From contig NZ_CADIKI010000026.1 of NCBI RefSeq assembly GCF_902859935.1, positions 56,630 to 120,629 on the forward strand: a stretch of DNA of 64,000 nt, given 5' to 3'. The first letter of the stretch is position 1. Every line of letters begins with the position of its first letter. A program made the position numbers and the translations under genes. Below the pieces are notes generated by a model. It did no database searches and had not been told where the DNA came from. It saw nothing but the letters and a program-made list of their open reading frames with translations. Below, piece by piece: positions 26,603 to 35,862 of the stretch. This DNA is from Paraburkholderia fynbosensis. Its GTDB lineage: Bacteria; Pseudomonadota; Gammaproteobacteria; Burkholderiales; Burkholderiaceae.

Positions 26603-27703
26603 TCAGCGGCCGGACTTGAGTTCAGTCCACAGCCGCGTTTGCAGCCGCTGGATTTCCTGCGGCAGCGGCTTGAGCAGGAACAGGGTCTTGATGACCTCGG
26701 GCGGCGGGTACACCGCCGGGTCGTTCGCCACGTCCTTGTCCACGTACTTGCGCGCTTCGAGGTTGGCGCTCGGATAGTAGACCGAGTTGGTGATCGCGGC
26801 GTGCACCTGCGGCGTTTCGATGTAGTTGATCCACTCGAGCGCGGCTTCCTTGTGCTTCGCGTCCTTCGGAATCGCCATCACGTCGAACCAGACCGGCGCG
26901 CCACCCTTCGGAATGAAATACTCGATCTTGTACGGCTTCTTCGCTTCGATCGCACGATGCTTGGCGATCACGACGTCGCCCGACCAGCCGTACGCGAAGC
27001 ACACATCGCCGCCGACCAGGTCGTTGATATAGCCCGACGAGTTGAACTGCGTGATGTACGGGCGGATTTTCTTGAGCATGGCGAGCGCGGCGCGGTAGTC
27101 GGCAGGGTTCGTGCTCATCGGGTCCTTGCCCATATAGTGCAGCGCGGCGGCGAACATCTGGTCCGGCGCGTCGAGCACGGACACGCCGCATGCTTTCAGC
27201 TTCGAAATGTTTTCCGGCTTGAACAGGATGTCCCAGCTATCGAGCGGCGTGTTCTTGCCGAGAATCTGCTGCACCTTGGTGACGTTGTACGCGAGACCGG
27301 TCGTGCCGTACGCCCAGGGCACCGTATATTTGTTGCCCGGATCGGCGCCCGCCACCAGCGCCATCAGCGATGGGTCGAGGTACTTCAGGTTCGGCAGCTT
27401 CGATTTGTCGAGCGGCTCGAAGATGCCCGCGGCGATCTGCTTGCCCGCGTAGTTGCTGGTCGGCACGACGATGTCGTAGCCGGAATTGCCGGTGAGGAGC
27501 TTCGCCTGCAGCGTATCGTCGCTGTCGTAGTTGTCGTATTTGACCTGGACGCCGCTCTGCTTGGTGAAGTTCGGAATGGTGTCCTTGGCAATGTAATCGG
27601 ACCAGTTGTACACGTTCAGTTGAGTGTCTTTCGCAGCGGCCGTCAACCACGGCGTCGCACACAAGACCAGCGCCACCATTTGCCCCAGTACCCGTCTTTT
27701 CAT
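26603..27703 (-). CDS. potF: Putrescine-binding periplasmic protein PotF
   Basis: The 366-residue substrate-binding protein has a signal peptide (MKRRVLGQMVALVLCATPWLTAAA). The mature start KDTQLNVYNWSDYIAKDTIPNF is characteristic of PotD/PotF. YDNYDSDDTLQAKLL, YDIVVPTSNY and VPWAYGTTGLAYN are further family markers. It delivers polyamine to PotGHI. A GGAG six bases before ATG 27703 supports that start over the in-frame ATG 27745. Confidence 0.93.
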   Translation of the reverse strand: MKRRVLGQMVALVLCATPWLTAAAKDTQLNVYNWSDYIAKDTIPNFTKQSGVQVKYDNYDSDDTLQAKLLTGNSGYDIVVPTSNYAGKQIAAGIFEPLDKSKLPNLKYLDPSLMALVAGADPGNKYTVPWAYGTTGLAYNVTKVQQILGKNTPLDSWDILFKPENISKLKACGVSVLDAPDQMFAAALHYMGKDPMSTNPADYRAALAMLKKIRPYITQFNSSGYINDLVGGDVCFAYGWSGDVVIAKHRAIEAKKPYKIEYFIPKGGAPVWFDVMAIPKDAKHKEAALEWINYIETPQVHAAITNSVYYPSANLEARKYVDKDVANDPAVYPPPEVIKTLFLLKPLPQEIQRLQTRLWTELKSGR

Positions 27704-28269
27704 CCCGTTCTCCGATCGTGGCCCGCTCGCGCCGACCGTCGTCACTCATGCCGCGGCATTGCGCACACGGCTCCCCTGAAAACCACGAAAGCTACCATCA
27801 ATTATTGCGCGGCCAAAAAATAACGCCGCGCTGTCGCGCAAACGGTACAGCACAGGCCGCACCGCTGGAAAATGGCCGCAATTTTAGCGGGTTATCGGCG
27901 CGTGTCTACCCGAAATAATGCCCCGGGAGGGGCTTTGTCGTTGTCCGGCTGCCGGGTCGAAGCGGCCGGGGCGTGGGCGCGGTCCTGAAATGGGGGCGGC
28001 TGGTGGTCGATGGGCGGCATATTTTTGCTGGCAGGCGGTTGCGAATTCCCCTGCTTTCGGCTTTCGCCGGACGAGCTACCGCGAACACCCGGCCGGCGTA
28101 TGCACCGTGCGCCGGCCGACGGTGCACAATAGCAGCTGGAGGACCGGCAACCGGCGCAGCCCCGCTCGTTCACCGGTTCCGCCGTGTCTGGCCGGCCCCA
28201 TGCGCCGCCGACGCCTACGCGTTGGGCACGTGGCTTGCGGGAGCATGCAGTCCCGAACCTCAGGCATCG
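27704..28269. other. Divergent regulatory region between potF and mntH
   Basis: These 566 bases hold no credible gene; the frame open ahead of mntH has no family resemblance. Its AT-rich patch around 27795-27850 is the likely potF promoter. I looked for a manganese (yybP-ykoY) riboswitch ahead of mntH and did not find its conserved core. Confidence 0.35.
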
Positions 28270-29574
28270 ATGAACACCAATCCCTTCGCGTTACGGCCCA
28301 ACCGCCGCCGGCGTGTGCCCGGCGATGGTTCGCCGCGTCCGGCGCACTGGCTCTCGTTCGTCGGCGCAGGCGCGCTGATCGCGGTCGGCTATATCGACCC
28401 CGGCAACTGGGCGACCGCGCTCGGCGCCGGCGCGGGCTACGGCTACCGGCTGCTCGGCGTGGTGCTGTTGGCGAGCGTGATGGCGATGCTGCTGCAGTGG
28501 CTGTCGTCGCGGCTGGGCGTCGTGACCGGGCGTGATCTCGCGCAGGTCTGCCGCGAGCGTACCGGTCGGCGCGGCACCCTCTTCCTGTGGCTGACCAGCG
28601 AGATCGCGATCATCGCGTGCGACGTCGCCGAGGTGGTCGGCAGCGCCGTCGCGCTGCAATTGCTGCTCGGGGTCTCGCTGACGGTCGGCGTACTGATGTC
28701 GGCGGTGTGTACGTTCGCGCTGCTCGCGCTTCAGCAGAAAGGCGGCCGCAAGCTCGAAGCGGTGATCGCGGCGCTGATCGGCTTCGTCGGCCTGTGCTTC
28801 GTGGTACAGCTGGCGCTGGCGCGGCCCGACTGGCACGCGGCGCTCGCCGGCGCCGCGCCGAGCGTCGAACTGCTGAGGAACGCCGGCATGGTGTGGCTCG
28901 CGGCGGGCATCGTCGGCGCGACGGTGATGCCGCACAACCTTTACCTGCACTCGGCGCTCGTCAAGCATCACGCGCCGGAAGGCGGCGACGCGCAGATCAA
29001 GGTCGCGTTGCAGGTCGTCAACATCGATACGTTCGCGTCGCTGGCGTTTGCTTTCGTGATCAACGCGGCGCTGCTGATCGTGGCGGCCGCGGTGTTCTAT
29101 ACGAGCGGCTATCGCGACGTCACCGATCTCGCCGACGCCCATCGGCTGATCGCGCCGCTCGTCGGCACGCACTGGGCCAGCATTCTGTTCGCGGCGGCGC
29201 TGCTCGCCTGCGGCCTGAGCGCGACCGTCACCGGGACGCTCGCGGGTCAGGCAGTGATGGAAGGCTTTCTGCAGATCCGCCTGCCGCGCTGGAAGCGCGC
29301 GCTGCTCACCCGCGCACTCGCGATCGGGCCAGCGCTGTTCGCGGTCGCGCTGTTCGGCCAGCACGGCTCCAACCAGTTGCTGGTGGCGAGCCAGGTGGTG
29401 CTGAGCCTGCAACTGCCGCTTGCGGTCGTGCCGTTGATCCGCTACACGTCTGACGAGGGCCTGATGCGCGGCTGGCGCGTGCGCGGCGTGCCGCTCGCGC
29501 TCGCGTGGCTGTCCGCGGCGTTCATCATCGTGCTCAACGGTGCGCTGCTGTGGCAACTGGCGTTTGGCGGATGA
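28270..29574 (+). CDS. mntH: Nramp-family divalent metal transporter (MntH-like)
   Basis: The 434-residue protein has eleven predicted helices. The metal-binding residues of the Nramp family are present: D43-P-G-N46 in TM1 (GYIDPGNWATALGAGAGYGY) and M220-P-H in TM6 (GATVMPHNLYLHSALV). It should import Mn2+ (and possibly Fe2+) with protons across the inner membrane. The ATG at 28270 follows no clear Shine-Dalgarno, but the conserved sequence begins just after it. No mntR is nearby. Confidence 0.9.
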   Translation: MNTNPFALRPNRRRRVPGDGSPRPAHWLSFVGAGALIAVGYIDPGNWATALGAGAGYGYRLLGVVLLASVMAMLLQWLSSRLGVVTGRDLAQVCRERTGRRGTLFLWLTSEIAIIACDVAEVVGSAVALQLLLGVSLTVGVLMSAVCTFALLALQQKGGRKLEAVIAALIGFVGLCFVVQLALARPDWHAALAGAAPSVELLRNAGMVWLAAGIVGATVMPHNLYLHSALVKHHAPEGGDAQIKVALQVVNIDTFASLAFAFVINAALLIVAAAVFYTSGYRDVTDLADAHRLIAPLVGTHWASILFAAALLACGLSATVTGTLAGQAVMEGFLQIRLPRWKRALLTRALAIGPALFAVALFGQHGSNQLLVASQVVLSLQLPLAVVPLIRYTSDEGLMRGWRVRGVPLALAWLSAAFIIVLNGALLWQLAFGG

Positions 29575-29773
29575 CGCGGCGCTTCCACAGCGTCGTGGCA
29601 GGAGAAGCGGTCTGTGCGCGTTTGCCTTTGCTTGCGGGCAGCGAGCATCGGGTCGCGGGTGATGACGTGTAGAGGCATCGCCACGCCGGGGTTTGCGCTG
29701 GCTGCTGCGGCGAGGCGCATGCCGCGCATCGGTTAACATAGCGGAACTTCGTCTCTTCGCTCCAAGGTTTTCG

Positions 29774-29977
29774 ATGTCTTCGAATCTCCACGATCTTCCC
29801 GACAGCCCGTGCATCGGCGTGTGTTCCACGCTCTTCGACGAAGTTTGCAAAGGCTGTGGCCGCACCGCCACCGAAGTGTCGAACTGGGTGTTCCTGAGCG
29901 ACGAGGAAAAGCGCGCCGTGTGGGTGCGCATCGAGCAGGAAGGCACCGCGATGCGCTTTCAGAACGACAGGCTTTAA
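29774..29977 (+). CDS. DUF1289 domain-containing small protein
   Basis: This 67-residue protein has the four-cysteine DUF1289 pattern: SPCIGVCSTLFDEVCKGCGRTATEVSNW. The Cys-x3-Cys and Cys-x2-Cys arrangement suggests a metal or cluster site, and the rest is a short helix. Its function is unknown; in many proteobacteria it is encoded alone or near housekeeping genes. The start at 29774 is set by the family's length. Confidence 0.8.
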   Translation: MSSNLHDLPDSPCIGVCSTLFDEVCKGCGRTATEVSNWVFLSDEEKRAVWVRIEQEGTAMRFQNDRL

Positions 29978-30068
29978 AGCCTCGCGCGGTTTTGGGGCAT
30001 CTTTTTGGGGCATCTGTAGGCCCGCGCCCCGCCGGCCCCGCGCCCGCACAGCGCTGCGCTGATAAAAG

Positions 30069-30090
30069 ACGCCGGGATCACGCCCGGCGT
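30069..30090 (-). terminator. Terminator of ompW
   Basis: ACGCCGGG / CCCGGCGT form an 8-bp stem. On the minus strand it comes 41 bases after the ompW stop and is followed by CTTTTATC. It may also serve the small gene at 29774 on the other strand. Confidence 0.65.
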
Positions 30091-30130
30091 TTCGTCTGGC
30101 GAGCCGCACGCGGCTAGCGCCGCGCCGCCA

Positions 30131-30781
30131 TCAGAACTTCATACCCACACCCAGGCCGACGATCACCGGATCGATGCTCAACCTGCCGAGCGACTGACCG
30201 CCGAGCGACGCGTCCGTGTGCATCCAGATCTTCTTGATGTCCGCATTCACGAACAGCGTCTTGGTGACCTGCACGTCGATACCGGCTTGCAACGCAGGAC
30301 CGAAGCTGTGATTGCTGATCGCGATGGGCTGGCCGCCCGCGCTCAGGCCGTTGTTGTAGAACAGCGTGTAGTTCAAACCCGCGCCCAGATACGGACGGAT
30401 GCGCCCCGCGTGATTGAAGTGATATTGCAGCAGCAGCGTGGGCGGCAGCAGGTTCACGCCGCCGAGCCCCCCGAGGCTCGACGTCACCTGATGGCGCGGC
30501 GTGCCGAGAATCAGCTCGACGCCGAGTTCGTCGCGGATCATGTAGGTCAGATCCAGCTCGGGCACGATCGCATTGTTGACGCCGACGCTGAGCGCCGTCA
30601 GCGTCTGGCTCGTGCTCACGTTCGGGATGATGCTGATCGCGCGCAGACGCATCAGCACGTCGCCGGCGTGAATGCCGCTCATCGCGTCGCCGGCGGCCTG
30701 CGCCTGCGGTGCCAGCGCGGCCGCGCAAAGCAGACTCGTTGCAGCGGCGGCCTTGATTTTCTTTCTGAGCGAACACTTCAT
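30131..30781 (-). CDS. ompW: OmpW-family outer-membrane protein
   Basis: The 216-residue precursor has a signal peptide (residues 1-29, ending AQAAG). The first strand block, HAGDVLMRLRAISIIPNVST, is typical of OmpW. It ends in GVGMKF, with the terminal Phe required for outer-membrane assembly. YLGAGLNYTLFYNNG and TKTLFVNADIKKIWM are conserved OmpW segments. It forms an eight-stranded barrel for small hydrophobic molecules. No partner gene is adjacent. Confidence 0.9.
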   Translation of the reverse strand: MKCSLRKKIKAAAATSLLCAAALAPQAQAAGDAMSGIHAGDVLMRLRAISIIPNVSTSQTLTALSVGVNNAIVPELDLTYMIRDELGVELILGTPRHQVTSSLGGLGGVNLLPPTLLLQYHFNHAGRIRPYLGAGLNYTLFYNNGLSAGGQPIAISNHSFGPALQAGIDVQVTKTLFVNADIKKIWMHTDASLGGQSLGRLSIDPVIVGLGVGMKF

Positions 30782-30866
30782 GCGCTTCCCCGTGTGATGA
30801 ATGTCGATGTCATGCGGGGATTGTCGAAGCTTCCATCTGACGCCGCGTTGACCCGTATCAACCCAG

Positions 30867-31325
30867 CTAGAATGACCGGCGCCCTGCGACAGCCGGTCGC
30901 GTCGCGCCGCTCAGCAGCAGTTCGATCAGATCGTGCACGCTGCGAATCGCCGTCCCGAACGGCAACGCTTCGCGCCCGCGAGAGAAGAGCCCGTTGGCGA
31001 CGTCGCCACGCAAGGCCGCAGCGAGTCGCGTATCGATGCAGAAGTGACCGAGCTTTTCGATACCGTCGCGCCAGCCGCACACGTTCAGGCATTCGAGCGC
31101 GGTGGGACACGCGTGTTTAAGCGCGCCGATCTTGTCGCGGATTTTCGTTTCATGGCGCAGATAGCGCATCAGCCACGGCGTCTTCACGGCGCGCGCGGGC
31201 AAGCCCGTCACACTGACGAATTCGACGATGTCCTCGGGAGCCGCTTCGGCCAGCACGCGCAGTATTGGGTTGATGCCGATCACCCGTAGCGAATACTCAA
31301 TGCGATACGAGACGATACGCCGCAC
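30867..31325 (-). CDS. Hypothetical protein downstream of ybiT
   Basis: The frame encodes up to 152 residues with a natural composition and six or so Cys/His/Trp positions (LKHACPTALECLNVCGWRD, GHFCIDTRLAAALRGD). No domain is recognised. The first possible start (GTG 31325) is only six bases behind the T-run of the ybiT terminator, leaving no room for a promoter or ribosome site. A later GTG around 31284 (IGINPILRVLAEAAPEDIVEF) is more plausible. It might be translated from read-through. Confidence 0.45.
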   Translation of the reverse strand: MRRIVSYRIEYSLRVIGINPILRVLAEAAPEDIVEFVSVTGLPARAVKTPWLMRYLRHETKIRDKIGALKHACPTALECLNVCGWRDGIEKLGHFCIDTRLAAALRGDVANGLFSRGREALPFGTAIRSVHDLIELLLSGATRPAVAGRRSF

Positions 31326-31330
31326 ACCCG

Positions 31331-31363
31331 ATAAAAAAAGCCCGCTTCGAAGAAGCGGGCTTT
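31331..31363 (-). terminator. Strong rho-independent terminator of ybiT
   Basis: A perfect 12-bp stem AAAGCCCGCTTC / GAAGCGGGCTTT with a 3-base loop (31337-31363) follows the ybiT stop by 41 bases and leads into seven T residues on the minus strand. Confidence 0.9.
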
Positions 31364-31404
31364 GCGCTGCAAGGTAATGCGAATCGCGCCTGCTTCGTTG
31401 ACGC

Positions 31405-32997
31405 TTACTGCACGCCCTGGCTCAGCAGGAAGTCTTCGTAGTTGCCACCGAAGTCGTTCAACGTGCCATTGGTCTTCACTTCGATGATCCGGTTCGCGAG
31501 GCCGCTCACGAATTCGCGGTCGTGCGAAACGAAAATCAGCGTGCCTTCGAACTTGTCGAGCGCGATCTGCAGCGACTCGATCGATTCCATGTCCATGTGG
31601 TTGGTCGGCTCGTCCATCAGCAGCACGTTGTGGCGGCCCAGCATCAGCTTGCCCCAGATCATGCGGCCCTTCTCGCCGCCGGAGAGCACCTTGACCGACT
31701 TGCGGATGTCGTCCGCGTTGAACAGCAGGCGGCCGAGCGTGCCACGCACCATCTGCTCGTCGTCGCCTTCCTGGCGGTAGCCGTCGATCCAGTCCATCAG
31801 CGTGACGTCGTCCGGAAACTCTTCGTACGTGTCCTGCGGCATGTAGCCGACGCTCGCGTTCTCCGCCCACTTCACGCTGCCGTGATCGAGTTCGAGCTTG
31901 CCGAGCAGCGAGCGCAGCAGCGTGGTCTTGCCCGCGCCGTTCTCGCCGATGATCGCGATCCGCTCGCCCGGCTGCACGCTCATGCTGAAGTCGTTGAAGA
32001 TGGTACGCTCGTACTTCTTCGAGATCTTCTCGGCCACCACCGCAATGTTGTGCAGCTTCTTCTCGTATTCGAAGCGGATGAACGGGTTCTGCCGCGACGA
32101 CGGCTTGAATTCCTCGATCTTGATCTTGTCGATCATCTTCAGACGGCTGGTGGCCTGACGCGCCTTCGACTTGTTCGCCGAGAAGCGGCGCACGAAGTCC
32201 TGCAGGTCGGCGACGCGTTCCTTCGCCTTCGCGTTGGCGTTCTGCTGTCGCTCGCGCGCCTGCGTGCTGGCCAGCATGTAGTCGTCGTAGTTGCCCGGAT
32301 AGACCTTCAGCGTGCCGAAGTCCATGTCGGCCATGTGCGTGCAGACCTGGTTCAGGAAGTGTCGATCGTGCGAGATGATGATCATCGTCGAGTTGTACTG
32401 GTTGAGCACGTCTTCCAGCCAGCGGATCGAGTTGATGTCCAGGTTGTTGGTCGGTTCGTCCAGCAGCAGCACGTCCGGCTTCGAGAACAACGCCTGCGCA
32501 AGCAGCACGCGCAGCTTCCAGCCCGGCGCGACATTGCTCATCGGGCCGTTGTGATCTTCGATCGCGATGCCGATGCCAAGCAGCAGCTCGCCCGCGCGCG
32601 CTTCGGCGGTGTAGCCGTCGAATTCCGCGAACTTCGCTTCGAGCTCGGCGGCGTGCATGTAGTCGTCGTCGGTGGCGTCGGGGTTCGCGTAGATCGCGTC
32701 GCGCTCGGTCATCGCGGCCCACATTTCGGCGTGGCCCATCATCACGACGTCGAGCACGCGCACGTCTTCGTACGCGAACTGGTCCTGGCGCAATTTACCT
32801 AGGCGAATGTTCGGTTCGAGCATGACGTTGCCCGAACTCGGCTCCAGGTCGGAACCCAGAATCTTCATGAAGGTGGATTTACCGCAACCGTTAGCACCGA
32901 TCAGGCCATAGCGGTTGCCACCCCCGAATTTGACCGAAATGTTCTCGAAGAGGGGCTTCGGCCCGAATTGCATGGTGATATTGGCGGTAGACAGCAC
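31405..32997 (-). CDS. ybiT: ABC-F ATPase YbiT
   Basis: The 530-residue protein carries two ATPase domains and no membrane segment. Walker A motifs are GANGCGKST and GENGAGKTT. The second signature is LSGGEKGRM, the first is the diverged SNVAPGWKLRV found in YbiT, and Walker B motifs are LLLDEPTNN and LLMDEPTNH. A charged interdomain linker (ARERQQNANAKAKERVADLQDF...) would reach the tRNA on the ribosome. The N-terminus (MLSTANITMQFGPKPLFENISV) and C-terminus (YEDFLLSQGVQ) follow E. coli YbiT closely. It acts on ribosomes as a translation factor rather than as a transporter. Confidence 0.93.
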   Translation of the reverse strand: MLSTANITMQFGPKPLFENISVKFGGGNRYGLIGANGCGKSTFMKILGSDLEPSSGNVMLEPNIRLGKLRQDQFAYEDVRVLDVVMMGHAEMWAAMTERDAIYANPDATDDDYMHAAELEAKFAEFDGYTAEARAGELLLGIGIAIEDHNGPMSNVAPGWKLRVLLAQALFSKPDVLLLDEPTNNLDINSIRWLEDVLNQYNSTMIIISHDRHFLNQVCTHMADMDFGTLKVYPGNYDDYMLASTQARERQQNANAKAKERVADLQDFVRRFSANKSKARQATSRLKMIDKIKIEEFKPSSRQNPFIRFEYEKKLHNIAVVAEKISKKYERTIFNDFSMSVQPGERIAIIGENGAGKTTLLRSLLGKLELDHGSVKWAENASVGYMPQDTYEEFPDDVTLMDWIDGYRQEGDDEQMVRGTLGRLLFNADDIRKSVKVLSGGEKGRMIWGKLMLGRHNVLLMDEPTNHMDMESIESLQIALDKFEGTLIFVSHDREFVSGLANRIIEVKTNGTLNDFGGNYEDFLLSQGVQ

Positions 32998-33316
32998 GGC
33001 GCGTCCCTTTGAATGTGATATCGGCGAAAAACCTAATATTTTAGCAGGTTATCGCGAATGCAACCCACGCGCACTTCGTCGCGCACTTCGTGCTACCCGC
33101 CCGAGGTGCCGCCTGGCGTCTGCAAAACGTCGATGAAGGCCGACAGATCGGCCTCGGCAAGCCCCATCGCCGTCATCGGCTACCGGGCACACGACGTGCG
33201 GCACTACTCGCCGATGGGCCGCTCACGTGTGGCGTTTGCCGCCGCATTTGCCGCACGTGCGGCGTTTCCCGTTGCCTATACTTTCTGGACACCAACGAAG
33301 ACCAAGGAGGAAGCTC

Positions 33317-33523
33317 ATGTCAGACCACGTCTACAAACAGATCGAACTGACCGGCTCGTCGACGGTATCGAGCGACGACGCCGTCAAGACCGCGATTGCC
33401 AAAGCGTCGAAGACCTTACGCAATCTGCACTGGTTCGAAGTCACTGAAACGCGGGGCCAGGTCGAAGACGACAAGGTCACCTACTGGCAGGTGACGATCA
33501 AGGTTGGTTTGCGGATCGAATAG
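33317..33523 (+). CDS. Dodecin (flavin-binding dodecamer)
   Basis: The 68-residue protein matches the dodecin family: MSDHVYKQIELTGSS at the start, a helix with DAVKTAIAKASKTLRNLHWFEVTETRG, and a last strand YWQVTIKVGLRIE. The Trp in HWFEV is the residue that stacks on flavin, and the Gln in YWQV the one that contacts its ring. Dodecins store or buffer flavins in the cytoplasm. AAGGAGG (33304-33310) sits six bases before ATG 33317; a TATACT at 33277-33282 may be its -10 box. Confidence 0.9.
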   Translation: MSDHVYKQIELTGSSTVSSDDAVKTAIAKASKTLRNLHWFEVTETRGQVEDDKVTYWQVTIKVGLRIE

Positions 33524-33640
33524 CGCGATAGCGGCACCCGGCCCCTGGGGCCGGCGCGCGTTGACAGACAAGTGACACATGTCCGGCATGTGGGCAAGAC
33601 GCGAGGGCCGGGCTAGCGGGCGATCCGCAACAAAAAGGCT

Positions 33641-33670
33641 GCGTCCGAACTGGACGCAGCGACTCAAAGC
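33641..33670 (-). terminator. Terminator of the BMP transporter operon
   Basis: GCTGCGTCC / GGACGCAGC (33648-33670) form a 9-bp stem with a 5-base loop; on the minus strand a run of five T follows. It lies 76 bases after the stop of the binding-protein gene. Confidence 0.8.
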
Positions 33671-33746
33671 AGCGGTTGCGGGGACCGCCGCCTCGTCGAT
33701 CGTAAGACCGTTCATGCATCGCCCGGCATCGGCCGAGTGTGACACG

Positions 33747-34841
33747 TTACTTCGGCAGCGAACCGTCCACGCCTTCCACATACCAGTTCAGACGTTGCAG
33801 CTCCGGATCGGTCAGGGTCTTGCCGGCCGGCACCTTCACCGCACCCGACTGATCCTTGATCGGGCCGGTGAACACGTCCCACTTGCCGCCCGCCAGTTCA
33901 TCGCGCCTCGTGGCGACCTGCTTCTGCGCCTCTGCCGGAATAGCCGAGGTGTTCAGATCCTCCAGGTCGACGGCCTTCTGCGGAATGCCCCACCACACCG
34001 GATCGTTCTTCCACTTACCGTCCAGCACCTGCTGGATCGCCGCGTTGTAATACACGCCCCAGTGCGCGACCACCGAACCGAGATGCGCCTGCGGGCCGAA
34101 CTTCTTCATGTCCGAATCCCAGCCGAACGCATGCACGTGTTTTTCCGACGCGGTGGCGAGCGTCGCGCTCGAATCGGTGTTTTGCAGCAGCACGTCGGCG
34201 CCCTGGCCGATCAGCGTTTCAGCCGCCTGCTTTTCCTTGCCCGGATCGAACCAGCTGTTGATCCAGATGACCTTCGTGTGCACCTTCGGATTCACCGAGC
34301 GCGCGCCCAGCGTATAGGCATTGATGTTGCGCACCACTTCCGGAATCGGCACCGACGCGACGAAGCCGAGCGTGTTGGTCTTCGTCACGTAGCCCGCGGC
34401 GACACCGGCGAGATACGCGCCCTGGTACATGCGCACGTCATAGGTGCCGAAGTTCGGCGCCTTCTTGTAGCCGGTCGCGTGCAGAAACACCGTGTCCGGG
34501 AAATCCTTCGCGACCTTCAGCTGGAAGTCCTGAAAGCCGAAGCTCGTGCCGATGATGATCTTGTTGCCCTTGTTCGCCAAATCGCGGAACACTCGCTCCG
34601 AGTCCGCCGATTCCGGCACGTTCTCGACGCGCGTGATCTTGATCCTGTTGCCGAACTTGGCTTCCGCTTCGCGCGAGCCCTGGTCGTGCGCGAAGGTCCA
34701 GCCGGCATCGCCGGGATTGCCGATGTAGACGAACGCGACGCCCGGCGCGTCGGCGGCCTGCGCGGTTTGCGCAAGCGGCGCAGCGAGCGCGAGCGAGGCC
34801 GCGCCCCACGCGAAAGCGGTCAGCAGATTTCTTCTCTTCAT
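33747..34841 (-). CDS. BMP-family (purine/nucleoside) ABC substrate-binding protein
   Basis: The 364-residue protein starts with a signal peptide (MKRRNLLTAFAWGAASLALA, cleaved near AQAAD). The Bmp/Med fold follows: VAFVYIGNPGDAGWTFAHDQGSREAEAKFG, IIIGTSFGFQDF, MYQGAYLAGVAAG. BMP family proteins bind nucleosides or free purines. Here the next genes encode two permeases and an ATPase, and the locus continues into oxidised-purine and urate breakdown, so a purine ligand is very likely. It is the last gene of the operon on the minus strand and has its own terminator. Confidence 0.87.
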   Translation of the reverse strand: MKRRNLLTAFAWGAASLALAAPLAQTAQAADAPGVAFVYIGNPGDAGWTFAHDQGSREAEAKFGNRIKITRVENVPESADSERVFRDLANKGNKIIIGTSFGFQDFQLKVAKDFPDTVFLHATGYKKAPNFGTYDVRMYQGAYLAGVAAGYVTKTNTLGFVASVPIPEVVRNINAYTLGARSVNPKVHTKVIWINSWFDPGKEKQAAETLIGQGADVLLQNTDSSATLATASEKHVHAFGWDSDMKKFGPQAHLGSVVAHWGVYYNAAIQQVLDGKWKNDPVWWGIPQKAVDLEDLNTSAIPAEAQKQVATRRDELAGGKWDVFTGPIKDQSGAVKVPAGKTLTDPELQRLNWYVEGVDGSLPK

Positions 34842-34901
34842 GTTGGGTCCTGTTGTCGTGTTGGTCGAATAATAGGAAACGTAGGGTCGCGGGCGGCCCG
34901 A

Positions 34902-35831
34902 TCAGCCCGCCGAGAAAAACGGCTTGCCGAGCGAGGCCGGCGCATTCAGACGGATCGTGTTCGGATTGCGCGAGATCAGCACCAGCACGGCGACCGTCGC
35001 GACATACGGCAGCATCGCGAGGAATTGCGTCGGCACCGGCACGCCGATCGCCTGCGCATAAAACTGCAGGCCGGTCACCGCGCCGAACAGCAGCGCGCCG
35101 ATCAGCAGACGCCCGGGGCGCCACGTCGCGAACACCACCAGCGCGAGCGCGATCCAGCCGCGGCCCGAGGTCAGGTTCTCCTGCCACAGGTGCAGATTCA
35201 CGATCGAATAGTAGCCGCCCGCGAGCCCCGCCATGCCGCCGCCGAAGGCCACCGCGCCGTAGCGCACGCCAACCACCGGAAAGCCGACCGAGTGCGCGAC
35301 CTGCGGCGATTCGCCGACCGAGCGCAGCACCAGGCCGGCGCGCGTGCGGTACAGAAACCAGCCGATCACGGCGAACATCAGGAACGCCAGGTAATCGAGC
35401 GGCGTAAGGCTGAAGAGCGCGGGCCCGAGCACGGGAATCTTCGAGAGACCGGGAATGGTCCACGTGTCGATGGTCGCGCGCACCGCGGCCGACGTATACG
35501 GCTTGCCGACATAGGCCGACAGGCCGATGCCGAAGATCGTCAGCGAGAGGCCGGTGGCGACCTGGTTGGCGAGCATGGTCAGCGTGAGAAACGCGAACAG
35601 CAGCGACATCGCGAGACCGGCGCCGATCGCGGCGAGCACCCCGAGCCACGGGTTGCCGGTGATGGTCGTGACCGCGTAGCCGGTCACGGCGCCCATCAGC
35701 ATCATCCCTTCGACGCCGAGGTTGAGCACGCCCGACTTTTCGGTGACGAGTTCGCCCGCGCCCGCGAACATCAGCGGGATTGCGGCGGTGACGGCGCTCG
35801 AGGTGAGCGCGCTGGCTTGTTGAATATCCAT
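34902..35831 (-). CDS. BMP-type ABC transporter permease
   Basis: This 309-residue protein has about eight membrane helices in the BPD_transp_2 fold used by sugar and nucleoside importers (TEKSGVLNLGVEGMMLMGAVTGYAVT, GLSLTIFGIGLSAYVGKPYT). It forms the channel with the permease gene before it (gap 31 bases). It belongs with the BMP binding protein; purines or nucleosides are the inferred cargo. Confidence 0.87.
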   Translation of the reverse strand: MDIQQASALTSSAVTAAIPLMFAGAGELVTEKSGVLNLGVEGMMLMGAVTGYAVTTITGNPWLGVLAAIGAGLAMSLLFAFLTLTMLANQVATGLSLTIFGIGLSAYVGKPYTSAAVRATIDTWTIPGLSKIPVLGPALFSLTPLDYLAFLMFAVIGWFLYRTRAGLVLRSVGESPQVAHSVGFPVVGVRYGAVAFGGGMAGLAGGYYSIVNLHLWQENLTSGRGWIALALVVFATWRPGRLLIGALLFGAVTGLQFYAQAIGVPVPTQFLAMLPYVATVAVLVLISRNPNTIRLNAPASLGKPFFSAG

Positions 35832-35862
35832 GGAAGTCCGGCGAAAAGATCAGTGAGCCTGG

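Noticed and set aside
28100..28269. Manganese riboswitch (yybP-ykoY) before mntH
   Set aside because: The conserved GGGGAGUAG-type core is not present.
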